A stretch of DNA of 64,000 nt, taken from positions 124,001-188,000 of the forward strand of contig CAUDNY010000001.1 of the NCBI GenBank assembly GCA_958450865.1, given 5' to 3'. The notes beneath the pieces were generated by a model. That model did not search any database, was not told the DNA's origin, and saw only the letters and a program-made list of their open reading frames with translations. Below are positions 16,698-26,941 of the stretch, piece after piece. Position 1 is the first letter of the stretch, and the number at the start of each line of letters is the position of its first letter. Made by a program: the position numbers and the translations under genes. This DNA is from an uncultured Collinsella sp. GTDB taxonomy: Bacteria; Actinomycetota; Coriobacteriia; Coriobacteriales; Coriobacteriaceae.

Positions 16698-17108
16698 ATG
16701 GACGAAGAGCTTGATTACCTATGGGAGACCCTGGGCCTCGAGATCACTGCTGACCTTTGGCCCGAACGGGACAAAATCCATCCCACACTGCGCCCCGCCA
16801 TCACGGTGATGCAGGCAAAATACCGCCGTGCATCCTTTTTGATCATGCGAGTGTCATGGCACGCGGGACTCCCCGACCTTAAGCGAATCCAGGCAAGCCT
16901 CGTCGAGCTGTCCGGTATGCCGACCGTCATATCCGAGGCGCACCTGGAGCAGCGCCAGCGCGAGCGACTGCAACAGCAGCGGATTCCCTTTATCTGTCCC
17001 GGCGTTCAGGCATATCTGCCCTTTATGGACGAGGAGTACTGGAGCGGCAAGCCCAACAAGCACGTAAAGGTCTACGATCCGCACGAATGGGCACAGCTCG
17101 AGGATTGA
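16698..17108 (+). CDS. Hypothetical protein (136 aa)
   Basis: A 136-residue basic/acidic mixed protein beginning MDEELDYLWETLGLEI. It has a helix with WHAGLPDLKRIQASLVELSG and a C-terminal block IPFICPGVQAYLPFMDEEYW. The latter resembles an (I/V)PG.Q.YLPF segment found in some winged-helix regulators, but no HTH is evident, so no function is claimed. ATCGAGGCACC precedes the ATG. It ends in TGA, which is rare in this window. Alone, convergent with the ArsC-like gene. Confidence 0.7.
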   Translation: MDEELDYLWETLGLEITADLWPERDKIHPTLRPAITVMQAKYRRASFLIMRVSWHAGLPDLKRIQASLVELSGMPTVISEAHLEQRQRERLQQQRIPFICPGVQAYLPFMDEEYWSGKPNKHVKVYDPHEWAQLED

Positions 17109-17180
17109 GCCGAGCGAGCCCGCCGATGGAAAACACATCCCACCCCGATCACTCAAAACGGGTCGCATTTTCCGGAGCCG

Positions 17181-17540
17181 CTACAGCAACGCCTCGGCCC
17201 AAGCCGCTTCCCTAAAGCCAGGAATCGCAAAGTCGTCGCCCACCAGCAGCGGACGCTTGACCAGCATGCCGTCGGTCGCCAGCAGCTCATAGCATTCCCG
17301 ATCCGTCATGCCCGCATCCAGACGCGCCTTCAGGCCCAGCTCTCGATATTTCATGCCCGACGAATTAAAGAAGCGCCGCACCGGCAGCCCCGAACGAGCA
17401 ATCCAGGTCGCAAGCTCATCAGCCGTGGGATTGTCCAAAACGATATCGCGGTCGATATACTCTACCCCGTGTTCGTCCAGCCATGCCTTGGCCTTCTTAC
17501 AGGTCGAGCACTTGGGATATTCAACAAACAGTACGGTCAT
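17181..17540 (-). CDS. ArsC/Spx/YffB-family thioredoxin-fold protein
   Basis: 119 residues. The thioredoxin-like N-terminus carries CSTCKKAKAWLD (Cys11, Cys14), and the family block later reads LLATDGMLVKRPLLVGD, as in ArsC-type reductases and Spx-like proteins. The CxxC and the absence of the Spx RpoA-contact region favour a YffB-like glutathione- or thioredoxin-dependent reductase; arsenate reduction is unproven and no ars genes are nearby. CGGAGGATTTCC supports the start at 17540 over a 13-codon longer reading. Confidence 0.85.
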   Translation of the reverse strand: MTVLFVEYPKCSTCKKAKAWLDEHGVEYIDRDIVLDNPTADELATWIARSGLPVRRFFNSSGMKYRELGLKARLDAGMTDRECYELLATDGMLVKRPLLVGDDFAIPGFREAAWAEALL

Positions 17541-17632
17541 GGAAATCCTCCGAATATAGATCGGCCAACGCAGGCACACGCCACACGAGGCGCCTTCGCA
17601 TGATGGGCCAATTGTAGCCCACGGGTCACACG

Positions 17633-18685
17633 CTAAACGAACCGTACCCCGAATCCGCGTTTGATGAACGGCAGCAGCTCCATTGCCTCGGGCGTGATAT
17701 GGCCCGCAACGTTCATGCGCTCGTCACCGGGAAGATCGACCCGCGCAATCTCAAGCTCGCCTTCGTAGCGCCCATAGCCGCTATTGCTCACAGCGATCGA
17801 CCCCGTCTTTCGTGACAGGCCGGCACCGGCATCCATCGGCACGGAATCCGGCTTAAGCGTCGTACGCGACTCCTGAGACCTAAAGATGAGGGTGCTCGAA
17901 TCGGGTCGGTCGTGATGAATCTGCCCACGTACATAGGCATAACCGGGCTCAAGCTCGCATTGCAGGTCCACGTATCCGGCGGAAACATGAGCAAACTGCG
18001 TCCAGCCCGCATCGGAAAGATCGGGGTCGCCGACCAACACAATGTCGCAATCGGCGCCATGTGCAAGCTCAAGCATATTGAGAGCAACCTTTGACGCGCG
18101 ACCGCGCTGCGCCTCGACCGTCGGCAGTCCCTCGAATACCGGCCCGCGAACGTTGGCATCACCCGGCACAAAAGCCATGATTTCGAATCCAAGCGCCGCA
18201 AGACGAAGATTCACCCGAGCAATGTCCTCCAGAGCTAAACCGGTATAAGGCTTGGGGTAAAAATTGTGGCAGGCGGCAAAACGAGTCACATCGGCACCGG
18301 CCTCACGCCACGATGCGATTTCATCAGAACTCACCGTCGATGCATTGACCACTATGCGAAATACACCGGACAGCTCCGCGACCCGTTGGGCGCTAAAGCC
18401 ATAGTCCAAACGAAGGTATTCCAACCCCAGATCGCGCAGGTCCTCGATGCGCTCAAGCCCGAGCAAATCGCACGTGCGAGGCCCCACATCGGCAATGAGC
18501 GCAATGCCGCGGGCGGAAAGCAGCGACAGCACATGACGGACCTTATCGGTATACGCCGCTCCCCCATCCTCGGGAATATGCAGCGAGGTGAACGCATAGC
18601 GCGCACCCGCCGCGGCACCGTGTTCAATCGTCCGCTCAATATCCTGCAGAGGGTTGGAAAGATAAATCGAAATACCCGTTTTCAC
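17633..18685 (-). CDS. mupG: MupG-family 6-phospho-N-acetylmuramidase (DUF871)
   Basis: 350 residues, starting at GTG (18685) with AAAGGAGTGTTGAAGC upstream. A TIM-barrel N-terminal region (GISIYLSNPLQDIERTIEHG, LLGLERIEDLRDLGLEYLRLDYG, VTRFAACHNFYPKPYTGL) is followed by a C-terminal barrel with the cyclophilin-like fold typical of the family. MupG cleaves MurNAc-6P-GlcNAc, the product of PTS uptake of a cell-wall disaccharide. The company of murQ, murR and an EIIBC of MurP type strongly supports this role. A terminator-like hairpin precedes it (18702-18736). Confidence 0.9.
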   Translation of the reverse strand: MKTGISIYLSNPLQDIERTIEHGAAAGARYAFTSLHIPEDGGAAYTDKVRHVLSLLSARGIALIADVGPRTCDLLGLERIEDLRDLGLEYLRLDYGFSAQRVAELSGVFRIVVNASTVSSDEIASWREAGADVTRFAACHNFYPKPYTGLALEDIARVNLRLAALGFEIMAFVPGDANVRGPVFEGLPTVEAQRGRASKVALNMLELAHGADCDIVLVGDPDLSDAGWTQFAHVSAGYVDLQCELEPGYAYVRGQIHHDRPDSSTLIFRSQESRTTLKPDSVPMDAGAGLSRKTGSIAVSNSGYGRYEGELEIARVDLPGDERMNVAGHITPEAMELLPFIKRGFGVRFV

Positions 18686-18701
18686 GCTTCAACACTCCTT
18701 T

Positions 18702-18736
18702 AAAAAAGGCCGGCGGAGCAGTTAGCCCCACCGGCA
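18702..18736 (-). terminator. Intra-operon terminator/attenuator before mupG
   Basis: Minus-strand stem GCCGGTGGGG...CTCCGCCGGC followed by TTTTTT, ending just before the mupG ribosome site. It should reduce mupG expression relative to the PTS gene, or end the operon with mupG partly independent. Confidence 0.75.
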
Positions 18737-18802
18737 CAACCATAGCATCAAGAAATCTGCCGCGCGCTGCGAGCCCTGAGCAACACGGCTCGCGATATCA
18801 AA

Positions 18803-20233
18803 CTATTCGCCAAAGAACTCGTTGATCTTCTGCTCGTCGACGCCAAAGAACCACGTCAGGACAAAGCCGGCGGCATAGGCAAGCAGCATAGCGGCAACGT
18901 AGCCGAGCTGCTGGCCAGGAACGACGATCAGCAGGCCAAACAAACCGGAAACGCCCTGAGAAACCGTGCCGATGTGAAGCAGCGCCGCGAGCGCGCCGCC
19001 AAATCCGGCACCCAGGCAGGCCGTCACAAACGGACGAACGAGCGGCAGCGTAACGGCATACATCAGAGGCTCGCCCACACCCAGGATTCCAACGGGAATG
19101 GACTCTGCGACGTACTTCTTGAGCTTGGCGTTCTTGGTCTTAAAGTACAGCGCCAAACCGGCACCGACCTGGCCGCCGCCAGCCATCATAAGGATGGGAA
19201 GCAGGTAATTGATACCCTTGGTAGCGCCGTCGGGATCGTTGAGCATAGCGTGGATCGGCGTGAGCGCCTGATGCAGGCCGACGGAAACCAGCGGCAAGAA
19301 GCCTGCCGACAGGATATAGCCGCCCAGGACGCCCAGCTTCTCGAAGATAAAGGTCAAAACGCTAAAGATGGCAGTCGTCAGCCATGCGCCAACCGGCTGG
19401 ATGACGAGCATCAGAGCAAAGGCGCCGATGATGAGTACCAGCAGCGGGGACAAAAACGTGTCGAGTGCGTTGGGCATAACCTTGCGAATCTGACGCTCCA
19501 TCCAGGCAAAAAATGCGCCAGCGATAAGAGCCGCGATCATGCCGCCCGCCGCGGGGTTGTACTGCGCATTGGTGAGCGGCAGCAGAATGGCAGTGGCAGG
19601 ATCAGCCGCGCCAGGCGCAAGCAGGGGCATGGCACTGTTGGCGATACACATCATGCCGGCGATGCCGCCCAGCGCAGCGGAGCCGCCAAACTCACGTGCC
19701 GCGTTATAGCCCACCAAGATGGGCAGATAGGCAAACAGGGCCCAGCCCATGGAACGAATGCCCTGGTACCACCACTCGCCTGCAAGCGCGCCTGCCGTCG
19801 AGACGTTAATGACGTTGCAGATACCGTTGATGAGGCCAGCCGCAATGATGCCGGGAAGCAGGGCGACGAAGACATTGGAAATCTTCTTGAGGAAGGCCTG
19901 AACCGGCTTGGACTCGTACTTGGCCTTCTGCGCGGCCTTGTTTGTGGCCGCAGCGTCGACCACGCTCTCGTCAGCAACGCCTTTCGCAAGGCCGGTGAGC
20001 TTGGAGAACTCCTCGAGCACCTTATTAACCTTGCCCGGACCCAGCACGATCTGCATCGTGTCGTCCTCGACCAGGCCCATCACGCCGTCGAGTGCCTTAA
20101 TGCCCTCCGTGTCGACGTTGCCCGTGTCTTTGACGGTCACGCGCAGGCGCGTCATGCACGCCGCGTTTGCCAGCACGTTGTCTTTACCGCCCAAAAGGTC
20201 CAGCAGCTTTTGAGCCAGCTCTTTGTTCGTCAT
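18803..20233 (-). CDS. murP: PTS EIIBC component, N-acetylmuramic acid type
   Basis: 476 residues. The EIIB domain (about 1-90) has the phosphorylated Cys26 in ANAACMTRLRV. An Ala-rich linker leads to the EIIC domain (about 110-476) with around ten helices. No EIIA domain is present, as in MurP, which borrows the glucose EIIA. It would import and 6-phosphorylate MurNAc or MurNAc-GlcNAc. Substrate is assigned from the murQ/mupG/murR context; sucrose- or trehalose-type EIIBC are the close alternatives on sequence alone. 57 nt downstream of murQ. Confidence 0.87.
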   Translation of the reverse strand: MTNKELAQKLLDLLGGKDNVLANAACMTRLRVTVKDTGNVDTEGIKALDGVMGLVEDDTMQIVLGPGKVNKVLEEFSKLTGLAKGVADESVVDAAATNKAAQKAKYESKPVQAFLKKISNVFVALLPGIIAAGLINGICNVINVSTAGALAGEWWYQGIRSMGWALFAYLPILVGYNAAREFGGSAALGGIAGMMCIANSAMPLLAPGAADPATAILLPLTNAQYNPAAGGMIAALIAGAFFAWMERQIRKVMPNALDTFLSPLLVLIIGAFALMLVIQPVGAWLTTAIFSVLTFIFEKLGVLGGYILSAGFLPLVSVGLHQALTPIHAMLNDPDGATKGINYLLPILMMAGGGQVGAGLALYFKTKNAKLKKYVAESIPVGILGVGEPLMYAVTLPLVRPFVTACLGAGFGGALAALLHIGTVSQGVSGLFGLLIVVPGQQLGYVAAMLLAYAAGFVLTWFFGVDEQKINEFFGE

Positions 20234-20290
20234 AACTCCTCCTTGTATTGGGTATCTCGTCTGGATGTCATATCAGCTCACACCGCGCAC

Positions 20291-21214
<924 letters not shown>

Positions 21215-21224
21215 TTCATTCACC

Positions 21225-22076
21225 TCATCTTTCCTGTTTCTCGATGTAGTTTTGCTTAATGACATGCGTCGCCCGTTCGTAGTCGCTGGCAACGTAAGCA
21301 GCGTACAGGGCATCGACAACCATAAGCTGGGCCATACGCGAAGCCATGGCACCGCTGCGGACCAAGGGTTCACTCGCAGCGACGCCGAGCACGGCATCGG
21401 CCACGGTGGCAAGCTTGGATGATCCATCTACTTTGGTAACGGCCACAACGGGACAGTTGTGACGTTGAGCCTCGGCGGTGCAGTCCAGCACCTCTTGCGT
21501 CAAGCCCGAGTAGCTAAAGGCGATTGCCATATCGCCCTCATGCATGTTCTTGGCACACAAGAGCTGATCATGCCAGTCGTCGTACAGATGGCACTCCTTG
21601 TCGACACGCATGAGCTTTTGCGCCAGATCGTGCGCGACCAAACGAGAGGCACCGATACCGAACAGATTGACCGCACGTGCCCGCTTAAGATAGGCCGCAC
21701 ATCGCTCCAAGACGGTGTAATCGAGCGTTCGCGCCGTCGCTTCGATCGTGCGCACGTTGCTTTTCATCACCTTCCCCACGATACGTTCGACGCTGTCATC
21801 CATGGAGATGTCCTCGAGGGCAACATCTTTCTTGTCACCCAAGAGCGCCAGCTCGGCAATCAGTTCGCGCTGGAACTCCTTGTAGCCCGCAAAACCCAAG
21901 CGCTTGCAAAAGCGCAAAATGCTCGAGGGCGAGGAGAACGTGGCATCGGCAAGACCGCGGACGGACAGCCCGACCACCTCGTGCGGATGAGCGCTTACAT
22001 ATGCGATGACATTGCGTTCCGCCGGGCTCGCGCTGAGCTCACGCTCGCGAAGCCGCAAAAGCAATCCGTTTGCCAT
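21225..22076 (-). CDS. murR: RpiR-family transcriptional regulator of MurNAc catabolism
   Basis: 283 residues: N-terminal HTH_6 domain (about 1-75; VRGLADATFSSPSSILRFCKRLGF) and a C-terminal SIS sugar-phosphate domain (about 125-260; GIGASRLVAHDLAQKLMRV and AFSYSGLTQEVLD). RpiR/MurR proteins sense MurNAc-6P and control the adjacent operon. The ATG at 22076 has GGAGGTGTTTGAG upstream; a GTG three codons earlier lies inside the ribosome site. It is the first gene of the operon and ends in TGA. Confidence 0.92.
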   Translation of the reverse strand: MANGLLLRLRERELSASPAERNVIAYVSAHPHEVVGLSVRGLADATFSSPSSILRFCKRLGFAGYKEFQRELIAELALLGDKKDVALEDISMDDSVERIVGKVMKSNVRTIEATARTLDYTVLERCAAYLKRARAVNLFGIGASRLVAHDLAQKLMRVDKECHLYDDWHDQLLCAKNMHEGDMAIAFSYSGLTQEVLDCTAEAQRHNCPVVAVTKVDGSSKLATVADAVLGVAASEPLVRSGAMASRMAQLMVVDALYAAYVASDYERATHVIKQNYIEKQER

Positions 22077-22171
22077 CTCAAACACCTCCGTTGAGAAGAA
22101 TTAAAGACCAACGAACGATTCGTACCGGATACAAACAGCTTTTACGGTACATTGTGCCGCATCGTGGCGCA

Positions 22172-22200
22172 CAAAGGGCGAGCGTTCTACCGCTCGCCCC
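22172..22200 (-). terminator. Probable terminator after the VanZ-like gene
   Basis: Minus-strand hairpin GGGCGAGCG-(6 nt)-CGCTCGCCC followed by TTTG; weak T-tract. Lies upstream of murR and separates it from the VanZ-like gene. Confidence 0.55.
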
Positions 22201-22280
22201 TCAAATCCGACCGCTCGGAAATACGCGCGACACAAAATAATTCAACAAGGTCGCATTATCAGAAACGGGTTTGTTACCGG

Positions 22281-22862
22281 CTAGCGCCTCGCATGGGCGC
22301 CGATCGGCCGAGTCGCATAGCGCACCAACGCCGCTGCCAGCAATACCAACAGCATGGCGGTGACATAGCCCGCAGCATCGAATCCTAAATCGATAACGTC
22401 GAAATGCCTGCCGGGAACAAAGATCTTATGTACCTGATCGCCAACGGAGCAGACGGCGCAAAAGAGCAACACGGGCACGCAACGGGAGCATACGCTCCAC
22501 GGACGCCTGGAAAAGCAAACCACGACCACCGAGGCGAACAATCCGACGAAGAAAAACTCTACGGTATGGGCAACGCGACGGACGTTCGTGCCCACCCACA
22601 TGCGAATGGAAGCAAGTCGGCCAGACCGGACATTCGAAGCAGCCGAATCGGTGCCCCCGGTCATCCCGTTCTCGGTCTGAGCTTCACCCGCGACATCGGC
22701 AGCCTGTACGCCCGTAGCCTGACCCTCCACCACACGCGCGGTGGACTCGCTCAGCAACGACGTCTCCACCGCATTTTGCTCCGTCAGCACCCAGATGCCC
22801 GCCAGCGTTGCAGCGAACAGAACGATCGCGGTCCATCCGATTATTTGTTTTACGCGCGCCAA
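22281..22862 (-). CDS. VanZ-like family membrane protein
   Basis: 193 residues. TTG start at 22862 chosen because GGAGGT sits 6 nt before it and no ATG fits. One N-terminal helix, an extracytoplasmic Ser/Thr/Ala-rich stretch (about residues 25-85), then three helices. The VanZ signature appears as SVGDQVHKIFVPGRHFDVIDLGFDAAG: Asp-x2-His, PGR and the final D...D..G are present. VanZ relatives affect glycopeptide/teicoplanin susceptibility, but most are uncharacterised. The long loop between helix 1 and 2 is unusual. Confidence 0.8.
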   Translation of the reverse strand: MARVKQIIGWTAIVLFAATLAGIWVLTEQNAVETSLLSESTARVVEGQATGVQAADVAGEAQTENGMTGGTDSAASNVRSGRLASIRMWVGTNVRRVAHTVEFFFVGLFASVVVVCFSRRPWSVCSRCVPVLLFCAVCSVGDQVHKIFVPGRHFDVIDLGFDAAGYVTAMLLVLLAAALVRYATRPIGAHARR

Positions 22863-22966
22863 GGGCCTACCTCCTTTTTTGAATATCAGCGAGTGTAGCC
22901 CCAAATGACATCGCCATCGTATCAAAATTTGAATCGCAACAGGAAGCGACAAAGCGACGCAAACCC

Positions 22967-23572
22967 CTACCCCGCCTCGCGCATCCAGCGATCAAACGTC
23001 CCCACGCACACGCCCAGGCACTTTGCTGCCTGGCTGCGGGTAATATCACCCGCCTCATAGCTATCCCGTACCAGATCAAACTGAGGAGGGCACGGCTTGC
23101 GAGGTCGACCGAAACGGACGCCTCGCGCCCGCGCCGCTGCAATTCCCTCCGCTTGGCGCCGATGAATATTCTCGCGCTCCACCTGCGCCACGTAGCTCAG
23201 CAGTTGTAGCACAATATCGGCAATCAGGGTATTAGTCACATCCGGCGCGCCGCTGGCCCTGGCGCGCGTGTCAAGCAATGGCATGTCCAACACCACAATG
23301 GCAACCCCGAGCTCCTTGGTAATGCGTCGCCATTCCTCAAGAATCTCGGAGTAATTACGGCCAAGTCGGTCGATAGAAAGCACCGCCAGCACGTCCCCGT
23401 CTCCCAGGATGTGCAGCAGCTCGCGATACCGCGGGCGATCGAAGTCCTTGCCGCTCGCATGGTCGGCATAAATATTCGCCGAGCCCACGCCATAGGCGCC
23501 CAGCGCATCCAGCTGCCGATTTAGATTCTGATCGCGCGAACTCACCCGCGCATAACCATACACCGTCGCCAT
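22967..23572 (-). CDS. Serine recombinase (resolvase/invertase family)
   Basis: 200 residues. The catalytic domain begins YGYARVSSRDQNLNRQLDAL with Ser11 of the RVS motif, then the DRLGRN segment and VERENIHRRQAEGIAAARARG linker. A C-terminal HTH_7 domain (DITRSQAAKCLGVCVGTFDRWM) completes it. Members cut and rejoin DNA at short paired sites. No transposase or cassette partner is adjacent. A 40-bp hairpin repeat (23593-23632) lies 20 nt upstream of the start and might be its site. GCGGGGATGAG precedes the ATG. Confidence 0.92.
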   Translation of the reverse strand: MATVYGYARVSSRDQNLNRQLDALGAYGVGSANIYADHASGKDFDRPRYRELLHILGDGDVLAVLSIDRLGRNYSEILEEWRRITKELGVAIVVLDMPLLDTRARASGAPDVTNTLIADIVLQLLSYVAQVERENIHRRQAEGIAAARARGVRFGRPRKPCPPQFDLVRDSYEAGDITRSQAAKCLGVCVGTFDRWMREAG

Positions 23573-23592
23573 CTCATCCCCGCTTTCTTGTA

Positions 23593-23632
23593 AACCTGCC
23601 AAAAAGGGACAGGTTTATTTTGGTAGGTTTTA
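23593..23632. repeat. 40-bp hairpin repeat, copy 1 (upstream of recombinase)
   Basis: AACCTGCCAAAA pairs with TTTTGGTAGGTT across the element; an alternative short stem AACCTG/CAGGTT is also possible. It differs from the copy at 35723-35762 at a single base. Confidence 0.85.
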
Positions 23633-23692
23633 CCTCTCGAATAGCAGGTAAGCGGGCGGCCGAGCAGACGGCAAGGTAGCCATGATCCAAAT

Positions 23693-23724
23693 GCGGAGGG
23701 CGGCCCCGAAAGACCGCCCTCCGC
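23693..23724. repeat. Hairpin after rnr
   Basis: Perfect 11-bp stem GCGGAGGGCGG/CCGCCCTCCGC with a 10-nt loop just downstream of the rnr stop. No T-tract; may be a transcript-end stabiliser. Confidence 0.55.
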
Positions 23725-23749
23725 TCTCCCGCCATGAGTCGAGATTTGG

Positions 23750-25885
23750 CTAATGGATAAGCTTAAAGTCCAAGTGCCCACGCGTGGTATTGACGCGCGA
23801 GACCTCGATAATCACGCGCTGGCCCAGTTCATAGCGAGTCCCCGTGTCGGCGCCCGTCAGCGTAAGCGCATCCTCGTCGAACTCGAACCACTCGTTGCCC
23901 AGACTCTTGATCGAAACCAAGCCTTCGACCTGCGTCAGGTCCAAGCGCACAAAGAGGCCCATGCTGCTGGCCCATGAGACCGTTCCGGCATAGCGCTCGC
24001 CCAGGCGATCCTCATAGTACTGGGCAATCTTGATCTTTTGCGTCGCATGGCTGGCGGCATCGGCCGCACGCTCCGCATCGCTGCACGCACGGCAAATCTG
24101 CGGCAGAATGCGCGGCAGCGACTCGCGCCCCTTGCCGATCAGCCGCGGCGTACGGACCAAGGCGTCCTTGCCGCCGAGCTGCTCATAGGCCAACTGCAGT
24201 TTGAGCACGCGGTGCACCACCAGATCGGGGTAGCGACGGATGGGACTCGTAAAGTGGCAGTAGCACGGCGCGGCGAGCGCAAAGTGGCCCTCGTTGCGCG
24301 GCTTGTACAGCGCGCGCTGCATGCTGCGCAGAAGCAGCGTGTTGACGAGCGGTGCGTTGGCCGTACCGGCGGCAGCATCAACTGCAGCCTGCAGCTCATC
24401 GGGACTCCCCAGGGCAATACCGGCAGCACGGCGATCGTCGATGATGCCCAGCTGCGCCAGCGCAACGGCGGCACCGTGCAGGCTATCGGGGCTCGGATCC
24501 TCATGCACGCGATAGCAGGCCTCGATATCACGGTCTGCCAGCCACTCTGCAACGCACTCGTTGGCGAGCAGCATGGCTTCCTCGATAAGCGACGTGGCAC
24601 ACGAACGCTCGCGCGCCACAATCTGCACGGGTACTCCGTCCTCATCCAATAGAGCGCGAATCTCGGCCGTGTCAAAATCGACTGAGCCGCGGACGCGACG
24701 AATACGACGGCGAAGTTCGGCGAGTTCGTTGGCGGCGACAAGGAAATTGCCGAGGTCGACGTTATAGCCGCGGGCGGCCTTCTCGCACGCAAGACCGCGC
24801 TCAAGCGCCTCCTCGCGCGAGGCCTCAGCAGCCGCAACATCCTCGGCCGCACCCTCCAGCACCCCATACTCCACCGCGCCGGCACGCACCAGCAGCGCCT
24901 CGGCGCCGTCATAGTCCATACGCACACGCGAGCGAATCACGCTGGGGTACGGATCGTAATGCCGCACGCGACCCTGCGCATCGAGTTCAATGTCAACGGT
25001 AAACGCAAGACGGTCCTCGTCAGGGCGAAGCGAACACAGGTCACAGGACAGGCGTTCGGGCAGCATGGGAAGCACGCGATCGGCCAGATACACCGATGTC
25101 GTACGATGGCGAGCCTCAAGATCGATATGCCCGTCCCAAGCCACATAGTGAGAAACGTCAGCGATATGCACACCCAGCTTGTAGCCACCCTCGGGCGTGC
25201 GCTCAAGCGAAATGGCATCGTCAAAGTCGCGCGCGTCAACCGGGTCGATCGTGATGACAAAGCGGTCGCGCAGATCGCGGCGGAGCGGGTCCTTAAGCGC
25301 CGCGGACACATCGAGCGAAAGCCCCTCGGCCTCGTCCAGCGCGGCCTCGGGATAGCTATCGGTATAACCGTAACGCGCCATCACATATTGAACGCCCAAA
25401 TCGGGCGCGTCATCTCCGCCAATGCGGCGTTCGATCGTCACGGTGCCCGATTCCAGGCGCGTCGGGTAGGTCAAAATGCGCGCGACAACGGCATCACCCG
25501 GGTGGACGCCCAGACGATCCGCCGAGGTATCCTCGGGCAGAATGAAGAAGTCAGCCTTCAGGCGCGAATCGAGCGGCTCGATCACACCGAGCGGACCAGC
25601 GGTCTGGTACGTACCCACCACGCTTATGGCTGCGCGCTCAACCACGCCTTCGATCACGGCGCGCCGCTCACCGTGCGGGCTGTTCTTAATGCTCACGGCA
25701 ACGGTATCGCCATCCATGATCTCGCGCTTACCGCGGCCCATAACCTTGTAGTCGCCGCTCTCGGTTATGACATAGGCGCCATGCTCATGGAGCTGCACGC
25801 GCCCGGTCAGGCTCGGACGGCGTTCGCTGCGCACCGGCCCACGCTTATTTCGGGCACCGCGCTTATGCTTGTTATTGCGCCCCAT
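23750..25885 (-). CDS. rnr: Ribonuclease R
   Basis: 711 residues. N-terminal basic leader and cold-shock/OB domains (about 1-200), RNB catalytic domain (about 215-540) with the metal-binding aspartates in DPVDARDFDDAISLE, and a C-terminal S1 domain (about 625-708; YAGTVSWASSMGLFVRL). It degrades structured RNA 3'-5' and works with SmpB-tmRNA in many bacteria. AAGGAGGCGCC precedes the ATG. It stands alone, downstream of the ftsEX terminator. Confidence 0.96.
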   Translation of the reverse strand: MGRNNKHKRGARNKRGPVRSERRPSLTGRVQLHEHGAYVITESGDYKVMGRGKREIMDGDTVAVSIKNSPHGERRAVIEGVVERAAISVVGTYQTAGPLGVIEPLDSRLKADFFILPEDTSADRLGVHPGDAVVARILTYPTRLESGTVTIERRIGGDDAPDLGVQYVMARYGYTDSYPEAALDEAEGLSLDVSAALKDPLRRDLRDRFVITIDPVDARDFDDAISLERTPEGGYKLGVHIADVSHYVAWDGHIDLEARHRTTSVYLADRVLPMLPERLSCDLCSLRPDEDRLAFTVDIELDAQGRVRHYDPYPSVIRSRVRMDYDGAEALLVRAGAVEYGVLEGAAEDVAAAEASREEALERGLACEKAARGYNVDLGNFLVAANELAELRRRIRRVRGSVDFDTAEIRALLDEDGVPVQIVARERSCATSLIEEAMLLANECVAEWLADRDIEACYRVHEDPSPDSLHGAAVALAQLGIIDDRRAAGIALGSPDELQAAVDAAAGTANAPLVNTLLLRSMQRALYKPRNEGHFALAAPCYCHFTSPIRRYPDLVVHRVLKLQLAYEQLGGKDALVRTPRLIGKGRESLPRILPQICRACSDAERAADAASHATQKIKIAQYYEDRLGERYAGTVSWASSMGLFVRLDLTQVEGLVSIKSLGNEWFEFDEDALTLTGADTGTRYELGQRVIIEVSRVNTTRGHLDFKLIH

Positions 25886-25962
25886 GGCGCCTCCTTGCTA
25901 TCGATGACGAACTCCAAAGAGTCTACCCAAATGATTCGCTTTCCTGCCGTTCCCTTGGGATC

Positions 25963-25996
25963 AAAAAACGGGCCGCCCCATAAGAGACGACCCGTT
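25963..25996 (-). terminator. Terminator of ftsEX
   Basis: Minus-strand stem AACGGGTCG...CGGCCCGTT followed by TTTTT, 25 nt after the ftsX stop. Confidence 0.88.
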
Positions 25997-26020
25997 GGAA
26001 GGGATGAATTCCAGACATGC

Positions 26021-26941
26021 CTACACGCGCAGGTAGCGGCGCATGGCTATGGCAGAACCAAAGAGACCGATAATCACACCGACCAGAATCAGCGCAGCAT
26101 AGGTCACCAGGTAGTACTGCATCGGCAGGGCAAACGACATCCAGCCGATGCTCTCCTGCAAACGCGGAATCATCAGATTGCGCAGCAGCTCCAGAACGCC
26201 GATGGAAAGCAGCGAGCCCAAAATGGCCTGCAGTACGCCCTCGGTGATAAACGGGCCGCGAATGAAGCCGTTGCTGGCGCCGACCAGACGCATAATCGCA
26301 ATCTCACGACGACGCGCCGTGATGGACAGGCGAATCGTGTTGTTGATGAAGATGAATGCGATAAAGGTCAGAAGGCCAACGAGCACCACGGCGGCGATGC
26401 GGATGTAGTTGGTCACCTGGAACAGGCGGCTCACTTCCTCCTGGCCGTACAGCACGCTCGCGTTGACGTCGCCGTCGTCCGCGATCTTCTGAAAATCGGC
26501 GTTCTTCTTGAGCTTCTGGGCCGTGCTCTCGACCTTGGACGGATCGTCCATCTCAATTGCAAACGAAGCCGGCAGCGGGTTCTGACCGTCGAGCGCGCTC
26601 ATGGTAGCGTCGGCGTTGCCCGACATCTTGCTCGTATACTCGGCCAGCGCGTCGTCCTTGTCCTTATAGGTCACGGACTTGACGTTATTCCACGTCTTAA
26701 GCTCGGCCTCAAAAGCCTGGACATCGGCCTGATCGGCGTCATCGCTAATGAACGCGTTGATGACAACCTGATCCTCGACGGTGCCGATCACGGAGTTCAG
26801 CATCGCGGAGCCCATGATGAACAGGCCGATGATAAACAGCGAAAGGAAGATCGTGATGACGGCGCCGAGCGAGGTAGTCCAGTTACGGAAGAAGTGACTA
26901 ATTGCCTCTTTGAAGGAGTAGCCCACGTTAGTTGGTGCCAT
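26021..26941 (-). CDS. ftsX: Cell division protein FtsX
   Basis: 306 residues. One N-terminal helix (LGAVITIFLSLFIIGLFIMG), an extracytoplasmic domain (about 60-170) and three C-terminal helices with the FtsX core (RREIAIMRLVGASNGFIRGPFITEG). With FtsE it activates peptidoglycan hydrolases at the septum. Its start overlaps the end of ftsE by 14 nt, as is usual for this pair. Confidence 0.95.
   Translation of the reverse strand: MAPTNVGYSFKEAISHFFRNWTTSLGAVITIFLSLFIIGLFIMGSAMLNSVIGTVEDQVVINAFISDDADQADVQAFEAELKTWNNVKSVTYKDKDDALAEYTSKMSGNADATMSALDGQNPLPASFAIEMDDPSKVESTAQKLKKNADFQKIADDGDVNASVLYGQEEVSRLFQVTNYIRIAAVVLVGLLTFIAFIFINNTIRLSITARRREIAIMRLVGASNGFIRGPFITEGVLQAILGSLLSIGVLELLRNLMIPRLQESIGWMSFALPMQYYLVTYAALILVGVIIGLFGSAIAMRRYLRV

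Noticed and set aside
16698..17108. Assignment as a MarR-like regulator from the PGVQAYLPF segment
   Set aside because: Only one short similarity; no winged-helix pattern could be seen in 136 residues, so it stays hypothetical.
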